DNA of 55,204 bases, from assembly GCA_002360455.1 (NCBI GenBank), contig DEQQ01000020.1, positions 1-55,204 on the forward strand, read 5' to 3'. Below are positions 42,205-49,843 of this stretch, piece by piece. The notes beneath the pieces are model-generated. The model made no database searches. It was not told where the DNA came from and worked only from the letters and a program-made list of their open reading frames with translations. The stretch's first letter is position 1. The number at the start of each line of letters is the position of its first letter. Source of the stretch: Saprospiraceae bacterium UBA3362 (GTDB lineage Bacteria; Bacteroidota; Bacteroidia; Chitinophagales; Saprospiraceae). A program made the position numbers and the translations under genes.

Positions 42205-44015
42205 GAAAAAACTTGATTGCATTATTCTTGATTTTAGCTTGTTTTATTGGCTTAAATGCGCAGCTTTCTCCGGGAAAACTGAGTCAGGCCCACAGTCATC
42301 TAGAGGGAACCCAACAATGCACCCAATGTCATGAATTGGGACAGAAAGTTCCTAATCAGAAATGTCTGCAATGTCATAAAGCAGTTAATGAAAGAGTAAT
42401 AGCAAAGAAAGGATTTCACAGCAGCAATGCAGTTGCTCAAAAGCAGTGTGTGGAGTGTCATAGTGATCACCATGGATTGAAGTTTGAAATGGTTCGATTT
42501 GATGAAAAGAAATTTGATCATCAGCTTGCAGGATATAAATTGGAAGGGGCACATGCCAAAGTAGAATGTAGATCCTGTCATAAATCAGAATTTGTAGTTG
42601 ATGCAGAACTCAAAAAAAATCAAAATACCTATCTTGGTCTTCGTCAAGCATGCAACAGTTGTCATCAAGATGTGCATCAAAATACATTGTCTAAAGATTG
42701 TGCAAAATGTCATGACAATGAAGTTTTTTCTCCTGCAAAATATTTTCAACATCAGAAGACGCGATTTCCTTTGATAGGTAAGCATCAGTCTGTAGCTTGT
42801 TTGGAGTGTCATCCAAAGTCAATCCAATCGGGCAAAGAGTTTCAGAAATTTGCAGGAATTGGATTTCAATCTTGTGCAAACTGTCATCAAGATGTACATC
42901 AGGGTAAATTTGGTAAAGACTGTAAAGTTTGTCATCAAGAAGTTTCTTTTCATCAGGTTCAAGCTAAGTCAGGATTTAATCATGCCATGACCGGATTTGA
43001 GTTGCAGGGCAAACATAAAAGTATAGATTGTAAATCCTGTCACGATCAGCGGAACCAAGCGAAGAAGATGTTTCAGGAATTTGTAAAGTCAACCGATCAT
43101 CCTTGTCTGGAGTGTCATCAAGATGAGCATAAGGGTAAGTTTGGAGCGAATTGTCTGGAATGTCACAATCAAAACAGTTTTAGATCTCTGCAAGCATCAG
43201 CCCAATTCGATCATGGTTTGACAGAATTTCCTTTGCTCGGGAAACATAAATCAGTAGAGTGTAAACAATGTCATAAAACTAAAATGATAGATCCGGTTGC
43301 CCACTCGCAATGTAAAAATTGTCATGAAGATTATCATCAAGCAGAATTTAATGAGATGGAAAAAGGCTCTGACTGTAAGCATTGTCATAGCGAGCAAGGA
43401 TTCGATCAAAGCAGCTATAGTCTGGAGTCCCATCAGCAATCATCCTTCCCTTTGAAAGGAGCGCATCAGGCAATAAGTTGCGAGTTGTGTCATCACAAAG
43501 CAACGAGGTGGAAATTCAGATCCATTGGTCAGCAATGTAAAGACTGTCACGAAGATATTCATAAGAATTTCATTTCGGAAAGATTTTATCCGGAGCAAAA
43601 TTGTGCTTTATGTCATCAGGAGGAAGCTTGGGCGAGTGTTCAATTTGATCATTCTAAAACCAATTTTGTATTGCGGGGAAAACACATAGAGCAAAGTTGT
43701 AAATCTTGTCATTTTAAAAATGAAAAAGGGCAGACAAAAGCGGGGCAGGTTTTTGCAAATTTGAGTCATGAATGCAGCTCTTGTCACTCTGATGTTCATG
43801 AGCGGCAATTTGAAAAAGAAGCTAAAACCGAATGTAAAGCATGTCATCAGGAAGCAGGATGGTTGCCCAGTATTTTTGATCATAATTTAAGTAGGTTTAT
43901 CTTGGAAGGCAAACATAAGGATCTCTCCTGTTCTGCCTGTCATACAGCCATTGAGCCCTCGACGGTAGTGGTCTTTAGAAACGGGAGATTGGACTGCAAG
44001 GATTGTCATCGATAG
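42201..44015 (+). CDS. Secreted 23-heme c-type cytochrome
   Basis: A 604-residue exported protein with signal peptide MRKNLIALFLILACFIGLNAQ and 23 CxxCH heme-attachment motifs, about one per 26 residues. The motifs fall into repeated three-heme modules of the form CxxCH-QDVHQ-x6-CxxCH, then F-x-L-x-GKH and CxxCH, so the protein grew by tandem duplication. The remaining His residues in GKH and QDVH are good distal ligands. The start ATG overlaps the oxidoreductase stop (ATGA). No type IX sorting domain or extra membrane span is visible, so it is probably periplasmic or loosely attached. It would act as a wire for electrons; donor and final acceptor are unknown. Confidence 0.9.
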   Translation: MRKNLIALFLILACFIGLNAQLSPGKLSQAHSHLEGTQQCTQCHELGQKVPNQKCLQCHKAVNERVIAKKGFHSSNAVAQKQCVECHSDHHGLKFEMVRFDEKKFDHQLAGYKLEGAHAKVECRSCHKSEFVVDAELKKNQNTYLGLRQACNSCHQDVHQNTLSKDCAKCHDNEVFSPAKYFQHQKTRFPLIGKHQSVACLECHPKSIQSGKEFQKFAGIGFQSCANCHQDVHQGKFGKDCKVCHQEVSFHQVQAKSGFNHAMTGFELQGKHKSIDCKSCHDQRNQAKKMFQEFVKSTDHPCLECHQDEHKGKFGANCLECHNQNSFRSLQASAQFDHGLTEFPLLGKHKSVECKQCHKTKMIDPVAHSQCKNCHEDYHQAEFNEMEKGSDCKHCHSEQGFDQSSYSLESHQQSSFPLKGAHQAISCELCHHKATRWKFRSIGQQCKDCHEDIHKNFISERFYPEQNCALCHQEEAWASVQFDHSKTNFVLRGKHIEQSCKSCHFKNEKGQTKAGQVFANLSHECSSCHSDVHERQFEKEAKTECKACHQEAGWLPSIFDHNLSRFILEGKHKDLSCSACHTAIEPSTVVVFRNGRLDCKDCHR

Positions 44016-44536
44016 GAGCGTGGTGTTGGGTTGTTTTAATGGGCAGTGGTCTTGATTATATAAAGTGGCACTAGTGTTGTTGTTTATGGAAGGAGACTTC
44101 TCTGCATGGATTGGTGTCGAAAGTAGTTCTGAATGGAAGAATAATCGGAATTTACTGTCCGCCAATCTAGTTTTCTGTCAAAACGATGCAGTATATAATT
44201 TCTTACCAGGTTATCACTCAATTTCCTATATGGAAAAACTCTTTCGTAGTATTTTAAAAAATATTGAGCGATCTGATAATATGTTTTAATTGTTCTTGCG
44301 CTGAAATTTTTTTTAAAACCATAAACGAACGGTATTCATGCAATGAATCTCAATTTTCTTTTTTCATAGGGAATCTTTTTTTTTGAGATGTGAGAACCAA
44401 AAATACGTCCAAGTTGAAAAACCTGTTTGTGCGGAGATGTTTATTTTTATTAGTGTTTTGATAGGGATTGAGGAACGTTATGATTTTACACAGTGGCGTT
44501 ACTCTATAGGTATTAAGACATTGTTGATAGCAATCT
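44016..44536. other. Gene-free gap at the border of the accessory block
   Basis: The 521 bp hold no gene I can support. A 74-codon open frame on the plus strand (44065-44289) has no recognisable domain and poor start context. Toward the end the sequence becomes more AT-rich, and from here on almost all genes run on the minus strand, so this gap marks the border between the cytochrome module and the accessory region. Confidence 0.5.
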
Positions 44537-44893
44537 TTAATACGTTATAATTTGAGTTTTACTAAGTATAACCACATCAGCGTGTGCTTCATATTGCGAA
44601 ACTATATGTTTCAGATACAAGTCTATGATGTGCAACATATCATTATTGTCGATGTTATCTACCTTAAGTAACAAAATTTTTGGAGGTGTGCCTTTAAGTA
44701 AGTAATTATCCAAAAAGTCACTATCTTTTGTTATAATTATTCTGTTCTCAGCTATAGCTAATTTTACAATTTCGTTATCTTGCAACAAATGACCATTTGG
44801 AAAATCTGTTGTATGGATTGCATCAAATTGTTATTCTGTTATAAATTTTGCCAATAGTGGCGGCAATTGTGTATCAACAAAGAATTTTATCAT
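44537..44893 (-). pseudogene. DUF5615 PIN-like toxin gene with an in-frame stop
   Basis: Reading on the minus strand from the ATG at 44893 gives MIKFFVDTQLPPLLAKFITE, then a TAA at 44833-44831, then QFDAIHTTDFPNGHLLQDNE and the rest of a DUF5615 (PIN-like nuclease) domain including RIIITKDSDF. The frame is unchanged on both sides, so a single base change in one codon explains the break. Without the stop the protein would be about 118 residues, normal for the family. It follows the DUF433 antitoxin gene by one base. The active-site acidic residues (VDTQLP, HTTDFP, KDSDF) are kept, so the loss looks recent, unless it is an assembly error. Confidence 0.85.
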
Positions 44894-44894
44894 T

Positions 44895-45128
44895 TTAGGC
44901 GGAAATTGCAGTGATGCTTTTGGTATATGCAATTTTAGATGCGTATAGTAGGCATGCTTCTATGTCCTCTTTTTCTAAATACGGATAATCACTAAGGATT
45001 TCGGTCAAACCCATACCACTTGCCAATAATTCCAATAATTGTACTACGGTAAAACGCATATTCCGGATGCAAGGCTTACCATTACACACATTTGGATTGA
45101 TAGTTATTCTTGATAAAACTGATTGCAT
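44895..45128 (-). CDS. DUF433 family antitoxin
   Basis: A 77-residue protein of the DUF433 family, a helix-turn-helix-like antitoxin usually paired with a DUF5615 PIN-like toxin. It shows RITINPNVCNGKPCIRNMRFTV and LLASGMGLTEILSDYPYL, which are the family hallmarks, and EDIEACLLYASKIAY near the end. It is intact, while the toxin gene one base downstream has an in-frame stop. It would bind the toxin and probably autoregulate the pair. Confidence 0.9.
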   Translation of the reverse strand: MQSVLSRITINPNVCNGKPCIRNMRFTVVQLLELLASGMGLTEILSDYPYLEKEDIEACLLYASKIAYTKSITAISA

Positions 45129-45304
45129 ACTTTTCTATTCAAATTTGTGATGATTAGTTAACCCTTAAACAAGGGAACTTGTTCATTTAAATTAGAAATT
45201 ATTCCGGCTTTAAATATTCAAAAATCGGTGTTGTATTTACTGCTGATTATATCTCAATGGCCCTTGATATAATATCCGCTTTTGGCCTCCTGTGTCGCTG
45301 AAGA

Positions 45305-45398
45305 CCGTATAGTGGAAAGTTCATTTTGTTTTATTATTATATGGTTTCTTCTCAGGGCTTTGCTCTTTGTTGGGGTTTTCGCTATACGGCTAAATGTT
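45305..45398. repeat. Palindromic cassette-junction-like (attC-like) site, copy 1
   Basis: CCGTATAG (45306-45313) and CTATACGG (45382-45389) form inverted arms. The segment 45356-45398 (GGCTTTGCTC to GGCTAAATGTT) matches 47113-47155 at 37 of 43 positions. It lies 39 bp downstream of the stop of the DHFR-like gene and in the same orientation to that gene as the second copy to the GT14 gene. This position, 3' of single genes, is where integron attC sites lie. The core boxes do not fit the strict attC consensus, so the call is tentative. The whole 309-bp gap holds no other gene I can support. Confidence 0.45.
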
Positions 45399-45437
45399 TT
45401 ATCGGTTCGGGCTTCTTGTTCTACGTTTATTATTAGT

Positions 45438-45977
45438 CTATTTGTCTGCAAGTTTGTAATGAAGTTGAGTTAGTCCTTTGTCAAACTGTTTTGCTGAAAC
45501 CAATTCTAATTTTTGTTCAGGTCGACCGTCTTTGAAAAGCTTAATGCCGTCACCAAGTAGAATCGGAATAACTGAAATTATATATTCATCTACTAAATCA
45601 TTTATTATTAGTTCATTTACAATTTCAGCTCCTCCGTCACAATAAATATACTTTCCTGATTGATTTTTTAAGCTATTAACTAGTTGGGTTAGTTCGCCTG
45701 TGTAAAACTTAAAATTCCCGATTGAAGGTTTGGTAGTTCTTGTTACAATATAAACATCTTTGTCTTTGTGTGGGTATTCATAACCCATTTCGATTACTTT
45801 TTCATAAGTCTTTCTACCTATAATTACAGTGTCAACGGATTTAACAAAGTCAATGTATCCATAGTCTTCACCTTCTTGTTCAACAATTGATAAAAAGTCA
45901 AGTGAGTTGTCTTTAGTGGCAATGTAGCCGTCTAAACTCATTGAAATGTATAAAATTACTTTTCTGTCCATTGCCAT
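45438..45977 (-). CDS. Dihydrofolate reductase family protein (RibD C-terminal domain)
   Basis: A 179-residue NADPH-binding reductase of the RibD-C/DHFR-like superfamily. It shows VILYISMSLDGYIATKDNSL, VDTVIIGRKTYE (NADPH-binding), IYCDGGAEIVNELI and ISVIPILLGDGIKLF, which are typical of small cassette-borne YwjB/YyaP-type reductases. It is cytoplasmic; the substrate is unknown and it is not the folate-pathway FolA. Two ATGs six bases apart (45977 and 45971) could start it. It stands alone, with cassette-like junction sequences on both sides (45305-45398 and 46024-46036). Confidence 0.9.
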   Translation of the reverse strand: MAMDRKVILYISMSLDGYIATKDNSLDFLSIVEQEGEDYGYIDFVKSVDTVIIGRKTYEKVIEMGYEYPHKDKDVYIVTRTTKPSIGNFKFYTGELTQLVNSLKNQSGKYIYCDGGAEIVNELIINDLVDEYIISVIPILLGDGIKLFKDGRPEQKLELVSAKQFDKGLTQLHYKLADK

Positions 45978-46023
45978 TTTTGATTTTAATTATCTGTCAT
46001 TATTGTCTCGTCATAGCCTGGCT

Positions 46024-46036
46024 GCTAATGTTAAGC
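46024..46036. repeat. AACATTAGC box (cassette-junction-like)
   Basis: GCTAATGTTAAGC, which on the minus strand reads TTAACATTAGC. It resembles the AACAT-T/A-TAGC boxes 3' of the DHFR-like and GT14 genes and the TAACAT end of the element at 49497-49625. It lies 128 bp downstream of the HicA reading frame, just upstream of the DHFR-like gene. Tentative. Confidence 0.35.
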
Positions 46037-46163
46037 ACTGACGACCTGTCGCCTCTTGTACGGAAGCCAAAAGTAAGATATTTTATTTTTATTTTCAGCC
46101 AAGAGTGATAACAGTGATTTTTTTTTTTGCGGCATGATCGCAAGTGCTATGTTAATGGTCGCT

Positions 46164-46391
46164 TTATTTTTCTTCAAGGAATTGTTCAGGAGTAATATTT
46201 GCTTGTTTTAATATTGCTCTTAGAGTTCCTTCCGGCATATCCCCTGAATGGTTTGGTATAGTGGTGTACTGATTTGATTTTGAACAATACCATATTTCAT
46301 GACTTCATGCTGCTTGTCTATGGAATTCAAAACCAATATTTTTCAGCCTCTTAACTATATCCCTATACTTAAAACCAGAAAGCCTTCCCAT
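46164..46391 (-). pseudogene. hicA: HicA toxin gene with an in-frame stop
   Basis: The minus-strand frame from the ATG at 46391 reads MGRLSGFKYRDIVKRLKNIG, FEFHRQAA, then TGA at 46307-46305, then SHEIWYCSKSNQYTTIPNHS and the rest of HicA to a TAA at 46166-46164. The normal residue at the stop is the Gly of the conserved GSH motif (GGA to TGA by one change). The catalytic His of GSHEIW and everything after it would be lost. Without the stop the product would be 75 residues, the usual length of this mRNA-cleaving toxin. It directly follows hicB with no spacing. Confidence 0.88.
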
Positions 46392-46616
46392 TTATAATCC
46401 AATCACCAAGGGGTAGTCAAATGCGTCACCCAATTTTTTAACTTGGCTTTGATCTTGTGTTTGAGATTCAAGTAATTTTTTAACCACATCCCTTGCGATT
46501 TCCAGCGTTTCAGTTATGGTTCTACCTTGAGCAACTAACCCTTGAATATCATTGGAAGTAGCCAAATAATAGCCCTCAGGTAACTTTTCTATGTGAATTT
46601 GTATTGTGCCTTCCAT
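46392..46616 (-). CDS. hicB: HicB antitoxin
   Basis: A 74-residue HicB-type antitoxin with the partial RNase H-like fold: IQIHIEKLPEGYYLATSNDI, GLVAQGRTITETLEIARDVV and a C-terminal YPLVIG tail. It lacks an obvious DNA-binding domain, as many short HicB forms do. The stop is immediately followed by the ATG of the broken hicA. The order antitoxin-toxin is the less common one but is known for HicBA pairs. Confidence 0.9.
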   Translation of the reverse strand: MEGTIQIHIEKLPEGYYLATSNDIQGLVAQGRTITETLEIARDVVKKLLESQTQDQSQVKKLGDAFDYPLVIGL

Positions 46617-46690
46617 TTTAATTACTTAGTTATACAAATATAGCTATTTTCTAACAGTCATGTTATTTTTAATTAGTGACCGCTAATAGG

Positions 46691-46755
46691 AATATTGATG
46701 CCATAAGGACAAAAATCTATACTGAGTAACAATTCTTAATAATGGCATCAATATT
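46691..46755. repeat. Perfect 14-bp inverted repeat
   Basis: AATATTGATGCCAT (46691-46704) and ATGGCATCAATATT (46742-46755) are perfect inverted arms with 37 bp between them. They lie in the 554-bp gap upstream of hicB (46617-47170), which holds no gene I can support. The arms could be the ends of a small inserted element or a regulatory hairpin for hicBA; no flanking duplication was found. Confidence 0.7.
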
Positions 46756-47112
46756 TTGTTGAACGAAGCCTGCCGAGGAGGTGGAAACATTGCCTTATTG
46801 GGAATCGTGTTTAATGCCATGGACTGTAATTTATACAAAAATAGTTGTTTCTATGAAATTTTTATTGTTCTTAGAAGTTTTTGGTTCCTCTTGGCTATTT
46901 TTTGGTCAATAATGCTGGTTTAAGCTCATTTTTGACTTTGTAATTTTTTATTTTGATTCCGTACAGCCATAAGATTATTATTTATTGAAACAAGTAAAGG
47001 CAAATTCTTTTTGAGTTATAATTCATTCATCTGTTTTAGCTTATTCATGTTTCATTCGCAAGTGACCGAAAGCTCATTTTATTTGATTTTAATGTGTTGA
47101 ATTTATTCACCT

Positions 47113-47155
47113 GGCTTTGCTCTTAATTGGGCTTTCCTCTATACGGCTATATGTT
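47113..47155. repeat. Cassette-junction-like (attC-like) site, copy 2
   Basis: GGCTTTGCTCTTAATTGGGC to CTATACGGCTATATGTT, 37 of 43 bases identical to 45356-45398. It lies 15 bp downstream of the GT14 stop, in the same relative orientation as copy 1. A possible partner arm CCGTACAG is near 46970 (one mismatch to CCGTATAG). Tentative. Confidence 0.45.
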
Positions 47156-47170
47156 AGCGGTTGGCATATT

Positions 47171-48076
47171 TTAGTTTTGCATTTCTACTTTGTTAAGTGG
47201 GTGGTTAAAAAATAGTTCCATATTGTCAATAATATTAGCGTCAATATTATCGTCAAATTTTCGTGCAAATAAATTATCCCCTTCTAAAAGAAAGTTAACA
47301 TCATCTTCTGTAATTGTTTTTGGTCTTAATTTTATATTTCCATCAGGTATCCAAATAATGGCTCTTTTGTCGTCATTGATAAGAACTCCGTCAAATGAAG
47401 TATTCATAAGCACTGTCTGAAAAAATGATTCGTCAGCAATTAGCGTATTTTTGTAGTAATCTTCAAACTTTTTAGCTTCTCCACTATTACAAATAAATTC
47501 ACAACATTGTCTTGTCAAAATCATCCATTGTCCACCGATATAAGGAACTACATCTTTTAAATAAGCTCTTTTATAAGTTATGTCACTAAAACCATCTGCT
47601 GTTTCTGTAAAATGGTTTTCAATCCTGTTCATTGTTTCTGGTCTTACGGCCAACTGGTCAGCAATTTGTAGGAAGTTCTTTCCTTTGTTTTTTGTAAGAT
47701 ATTCTCTAATTATTTTTTGAGATCTTAATGGATAATCTTGTCCACTTAAATTGATAAAGAAATCCCATTCAAGATTTAATTTTAATAGATAATTCATTCC
47801 ATTAAGTTCTGCTTGAACCATACTATATCCACCCCAAACAACATTTTCACTTTCCAAAATGTATGTACTTGGAAAATCGGTTAAAAAATCTTTTATGTCG
47901 TCATAAATTTCAATACTTGCTTTTTTGTCTAAATGAATTAAGTAATGATTTTCAGGGTGATAAAGTGCTTTGAAAAGTCGCTTGAATTGTTCTGGAAACC
48001 TATGAACCAAAATAAAATAGGCAATTGTTACTTGATTTGAACTTGCATTTTCTGCTTTACTGTCGCTGTCTGTCAT
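47171..48076 (-). CDS. GT14 (core-2/I-branching) glycosyltransferase
   Basis: A 301-residue glycosyltransferase of the GT14/Branch family, known in eukaryotes for beta-1,6-GlcNAc and xylosyl transfer and in bacteria for cell-surface glycans. Motifs are AYFILVHRFPEQFKRLFKAL, HYLIHLDKKA, WGGYSMVQAELNGM, FFINLSGQDYPLRS and a C-terminal GGQWMILTR segment followed by ADESFFQTVL. It is probably cytoplasmic and modifies a surface glycan. The gene is isolated between cassette-like junctions and an IS110 remnant, so it was probably acquired. Donor sugar unknown. Confidence 0.88.
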   Translation of the reverse strand: MTDSDSKAENASSNQVTIAYFILVHRFPEQFKRLFKALYHPENHYLIHLDKKASIEIYDDIKDFLTDFPSTYILESENVVWGGYSMVQAELNGMNYLLKLNLEWDFFINLSGQDYPLRSQKIIREYLTKNKGKNFLQIADQLAVRPETMNRIENHFTETADGFSDITYKRAYLKDVVPYIGGQWMILTRQCCEFICNSGEAKKFEDYYKNTLIADESFFQTVLMNTSFDGVLINDDKRAIIWIPDGNIKLRPKTITEDDVNFLLEGDNLFARKFDDNIDANIIDNMELFFNHPLNKVEMQN

Positions 48077-48139
48077 ATTATTTTTTGTTTATATTAATTG
48101 TGATATTAATTAGTTTCGGTTGTTTCGTTACGCTTCTGA

Positions 48140-48150
48140 CTAACGTCACC
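48140..48150. repeat. CTAACG box (cassette-junction-like)
   Basis: CTAACGTCACC lies between the GT14 start and the IS110 remnant. It shares CTAACG with the left end of the element at 49497. It would mark the start side of a GT14 cassette. Tentative, as it is short. Confidence 0.3.
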
Positions 48151-48165
48151 AGCCAAGCCTGAAAA

Positions 48166-48573
48166 TCAAATAGTTGCATAGCCAAGGTCGTCAGGTTTCA
48201 GATCAAATTTAGCAGCAGTTTTTTGAATTCTCTTTACAATTCCGAGTTTTCTTTTTTCATCTAAGCATAAGTATGTTGTAGGAGGAGAGTACGCTTGTCC
48301 CTTTGTAATCATATTCCACATGATTACAGCTAGTTTTCTAGCCAGAGCATTTATGGCTACGGCTCTCCCTTTCTTATAACTTATCCTTTTAAAGAAATCT
48401 GCCAAAATTCCTTCTTTTAGTTGACCTATTGCATTAGCAGCATGACGCAAAGTTAATTTTAATCTACTACTTCCTTTTGGCAAATGATGGGATAGTATTC
48501 TTCCGCCACTTATTTTATGGTTTGGAGCCAATCGCAACCAAGAAGCAAACTGTTTAGCTGATTCTGCATAATC
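48166..48573 (-). pseudogene. IS110-family transposase, C-terminal fragment
   Basis: A 5'-truncated transposase. The readable frame begins DYAESAKQFASWLRLAPNHK and continues KISGGRILSHHLPKGSSRLK, LRHAANAIGQLKEG and a helix rich in Arg/Lys to an intact stop. This matches the C-terminal Transposase_20 domain of IS110 elements, where the catalytic serine lies. The N-terminal DEDD nuclease half is missing; in frame, a TGA lies one codon upstream of the fragment at 48577-48579. Adjacent sequence belongs to another element, so the copy is dead. Confidence 0.85.
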
Positions 48574-48705
48574 CAGTCAAAGTAGACCAACAATTCAGAC
48601 CAAACTGACCCACCCAAAGAAAGTGGAAAAATTGATGTCACAAAAGTAATAATAAATAATCTAAGTATATGACATTTTTGGAAATATAAAAAAATTGCCA
48701 TATTT

Positions 48706-49317
48706 ATGGTTGATATTCAATCTTTTACGATTAATCCACAAGATATGGCAACTGAATACAAAGGTACAGCCATCTTGGAAATTTTAAAAGGTGAACTCGA
48801 ATATTTGAATCTTAGCAGATTAAAAATTATGGCTTTAATGATTGAGGCTATAATAAAGACCCAAACTATTTGTTTATGGAAATTGTGCGAGGTAATCCCC
48901 TCTAGGGCAAAGGCATTGAGTATAAACAGACGTCTTCAACGGTTTGTGTCAGAAGTTGCCTTTAATCCATTGGGTCTTGCCAAACTAATTGTCCGCCTGT
49001 GTGACGTTAAAGATAAAGTATATCTTATTATGGATAGAACAAATTGGAAATTAGGTGATTCCAATATAAACATTCTAATGTTGTCATTGAGCTATGAAGG
49101 AAAAGGAATCCCTTTATTCTGGAAGTTCTTAAATAAACGAGGCAATTCGAATGAAGATGAAAGGATAGAATTATTGAAACAATTTAAGGAGGCATTTCCT
49201 CAATTAGAAATCGCCGGATTCCTTGCAGACAGGGAGTTTATAGGTGAGCAGTGGATCATACAATTCTATAGTATCCTGCTCAATAATTTTTTTTCAACTT
49301 TAGGAGTATATACCTGA
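48706..49317 (+). pseudogene. IS4-family transposase, N-terminal fragment
   Basis: A truncated DDE transposase. Residues 1-~187 resemble IS4 proteins, with the first catalytic Asp in LIMDRTNWKLG and the second in GFLADREFIGEQW. Homology stops near 49262, and the frame then runs into unrelated sequence to a stop at 49317, so the C-terminal Glu motif is absent. Either ATG (48706 or 48745) may be the original start. Upstream, at 48576-48612, GACCA is repeated in the style of IS21-family ends, suggesting a third remnant. The block 48.1-49.3 kb is thus nested or stacked dead IS pieces. Confidence 0.8.
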
Positions 49318-49475
49318 ATTGTATCTAAGTTTAACATTATTACTGTCGAAGAATCGAAATAATTAATCCTTATAATGTCGTCAAGTGCTGTATAAAAGAG
49401 TTCAAACTTATCTGAACTATGACAAGAGTTAATTGCTAGTAATATAGGTAAAAGTAATAAATTGATACATTTCAT
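49266..49475 (-). pseudogene. Small lipoprotein gene, 3' end lost at the IS4 remnant
   Basis: The minus-strand frame from 49475 begins with a lipoprotein signal (MKCINLLLLPILLAINSCHS; Cys18) and continues as a short beta-rich segment (FELFYTALDDIIRINYFDSS) to about residue 62. There it runs into the IS4 fragment and stops at 49266. The gene appears cut by the insertion or by later deletion. Not recognised beyond the signal. It lies just right of the transposase piece and left of a CTAACG box. Confidence 0.55.
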
Positions 49476-49496
49476 GTCTTAATTAGTTAATCTCTA

Positions 49497-49625
49497 CTAA
49501 CGTTTTGCGGCTTTGCGAAGGTGGCGGATTTAGAAGCACTTACTTTCATTTTAGCACTAATGTTCATTTGAAAACCAAATGTTCAATTTAGCACTGAACC
49601 CGCTTTTTTGCAAAACCGATGTTAC
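49497..49625. repeat. Palindromic cassette-junction-like (attC-like) site, copy 3
   Basis: The 129-bp segment runs from CTAACGTTTTGCGG (49497) to GCAAAACCGATGTTACC. The outer TAAC/GTTA and the inner GTTTTGC (49502-49508)/GCAAAAC (49610-49616) arms pair over a central GC-poor region. Length, symmetry and location (about 220 bp 3' of the DUF6804 gene) fit an attC-type recombination site, but the R boxes are not canonical and no integrase is seen. The stretch 49626-49843 between it and the DUF6804 gene has no gene I can support. Confidence 0.5.
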
Positions 49626-49843
49626 CTGCTGGGCTTCTGTTCATCGTGTCGTTGTATGCCTTGTCAATATTGAGTTTCCGTATCATTGTCTGCTGTGTTT
49701 GTCGGGCTGTGTGTCGGTGTATTTTTATTTTTTTGAAGCGTTGGGAAATTTTTTATAAACAATTTTGTCTGCGCTGGCAAAGCAAGCTCTTTTGCAATTT
49801 TTGGTCTGTGCATTGGCTTGTGCGAATTGCAAATGTGCTTGCT

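Noticed and set aside
44065..44289. A 74-codon plus-strand open frame after the cytochrome c gene
   Set aside because: No domain, weak start and composition like the surrounding gap; nothing supports translation.
45254..45473. Open frames of about 65 codons on both strands 3' of the DHFR-like gene
   Set aside because: They cover the repeated junction sequence and have no recognisable product.
44895..46616. Stop-codon recoding as explanation for the broken toxins
   Set aside because: One stop is TAA and the other TGA, and all other genes use both as normal stops.
46738..46920. A possible short frame reading LLNEACRGGGNIALLGIVF
   Set aside because: About 50 codons, no proper start and no family resemblance; it could be an old transposase scrap but cannot be supported.
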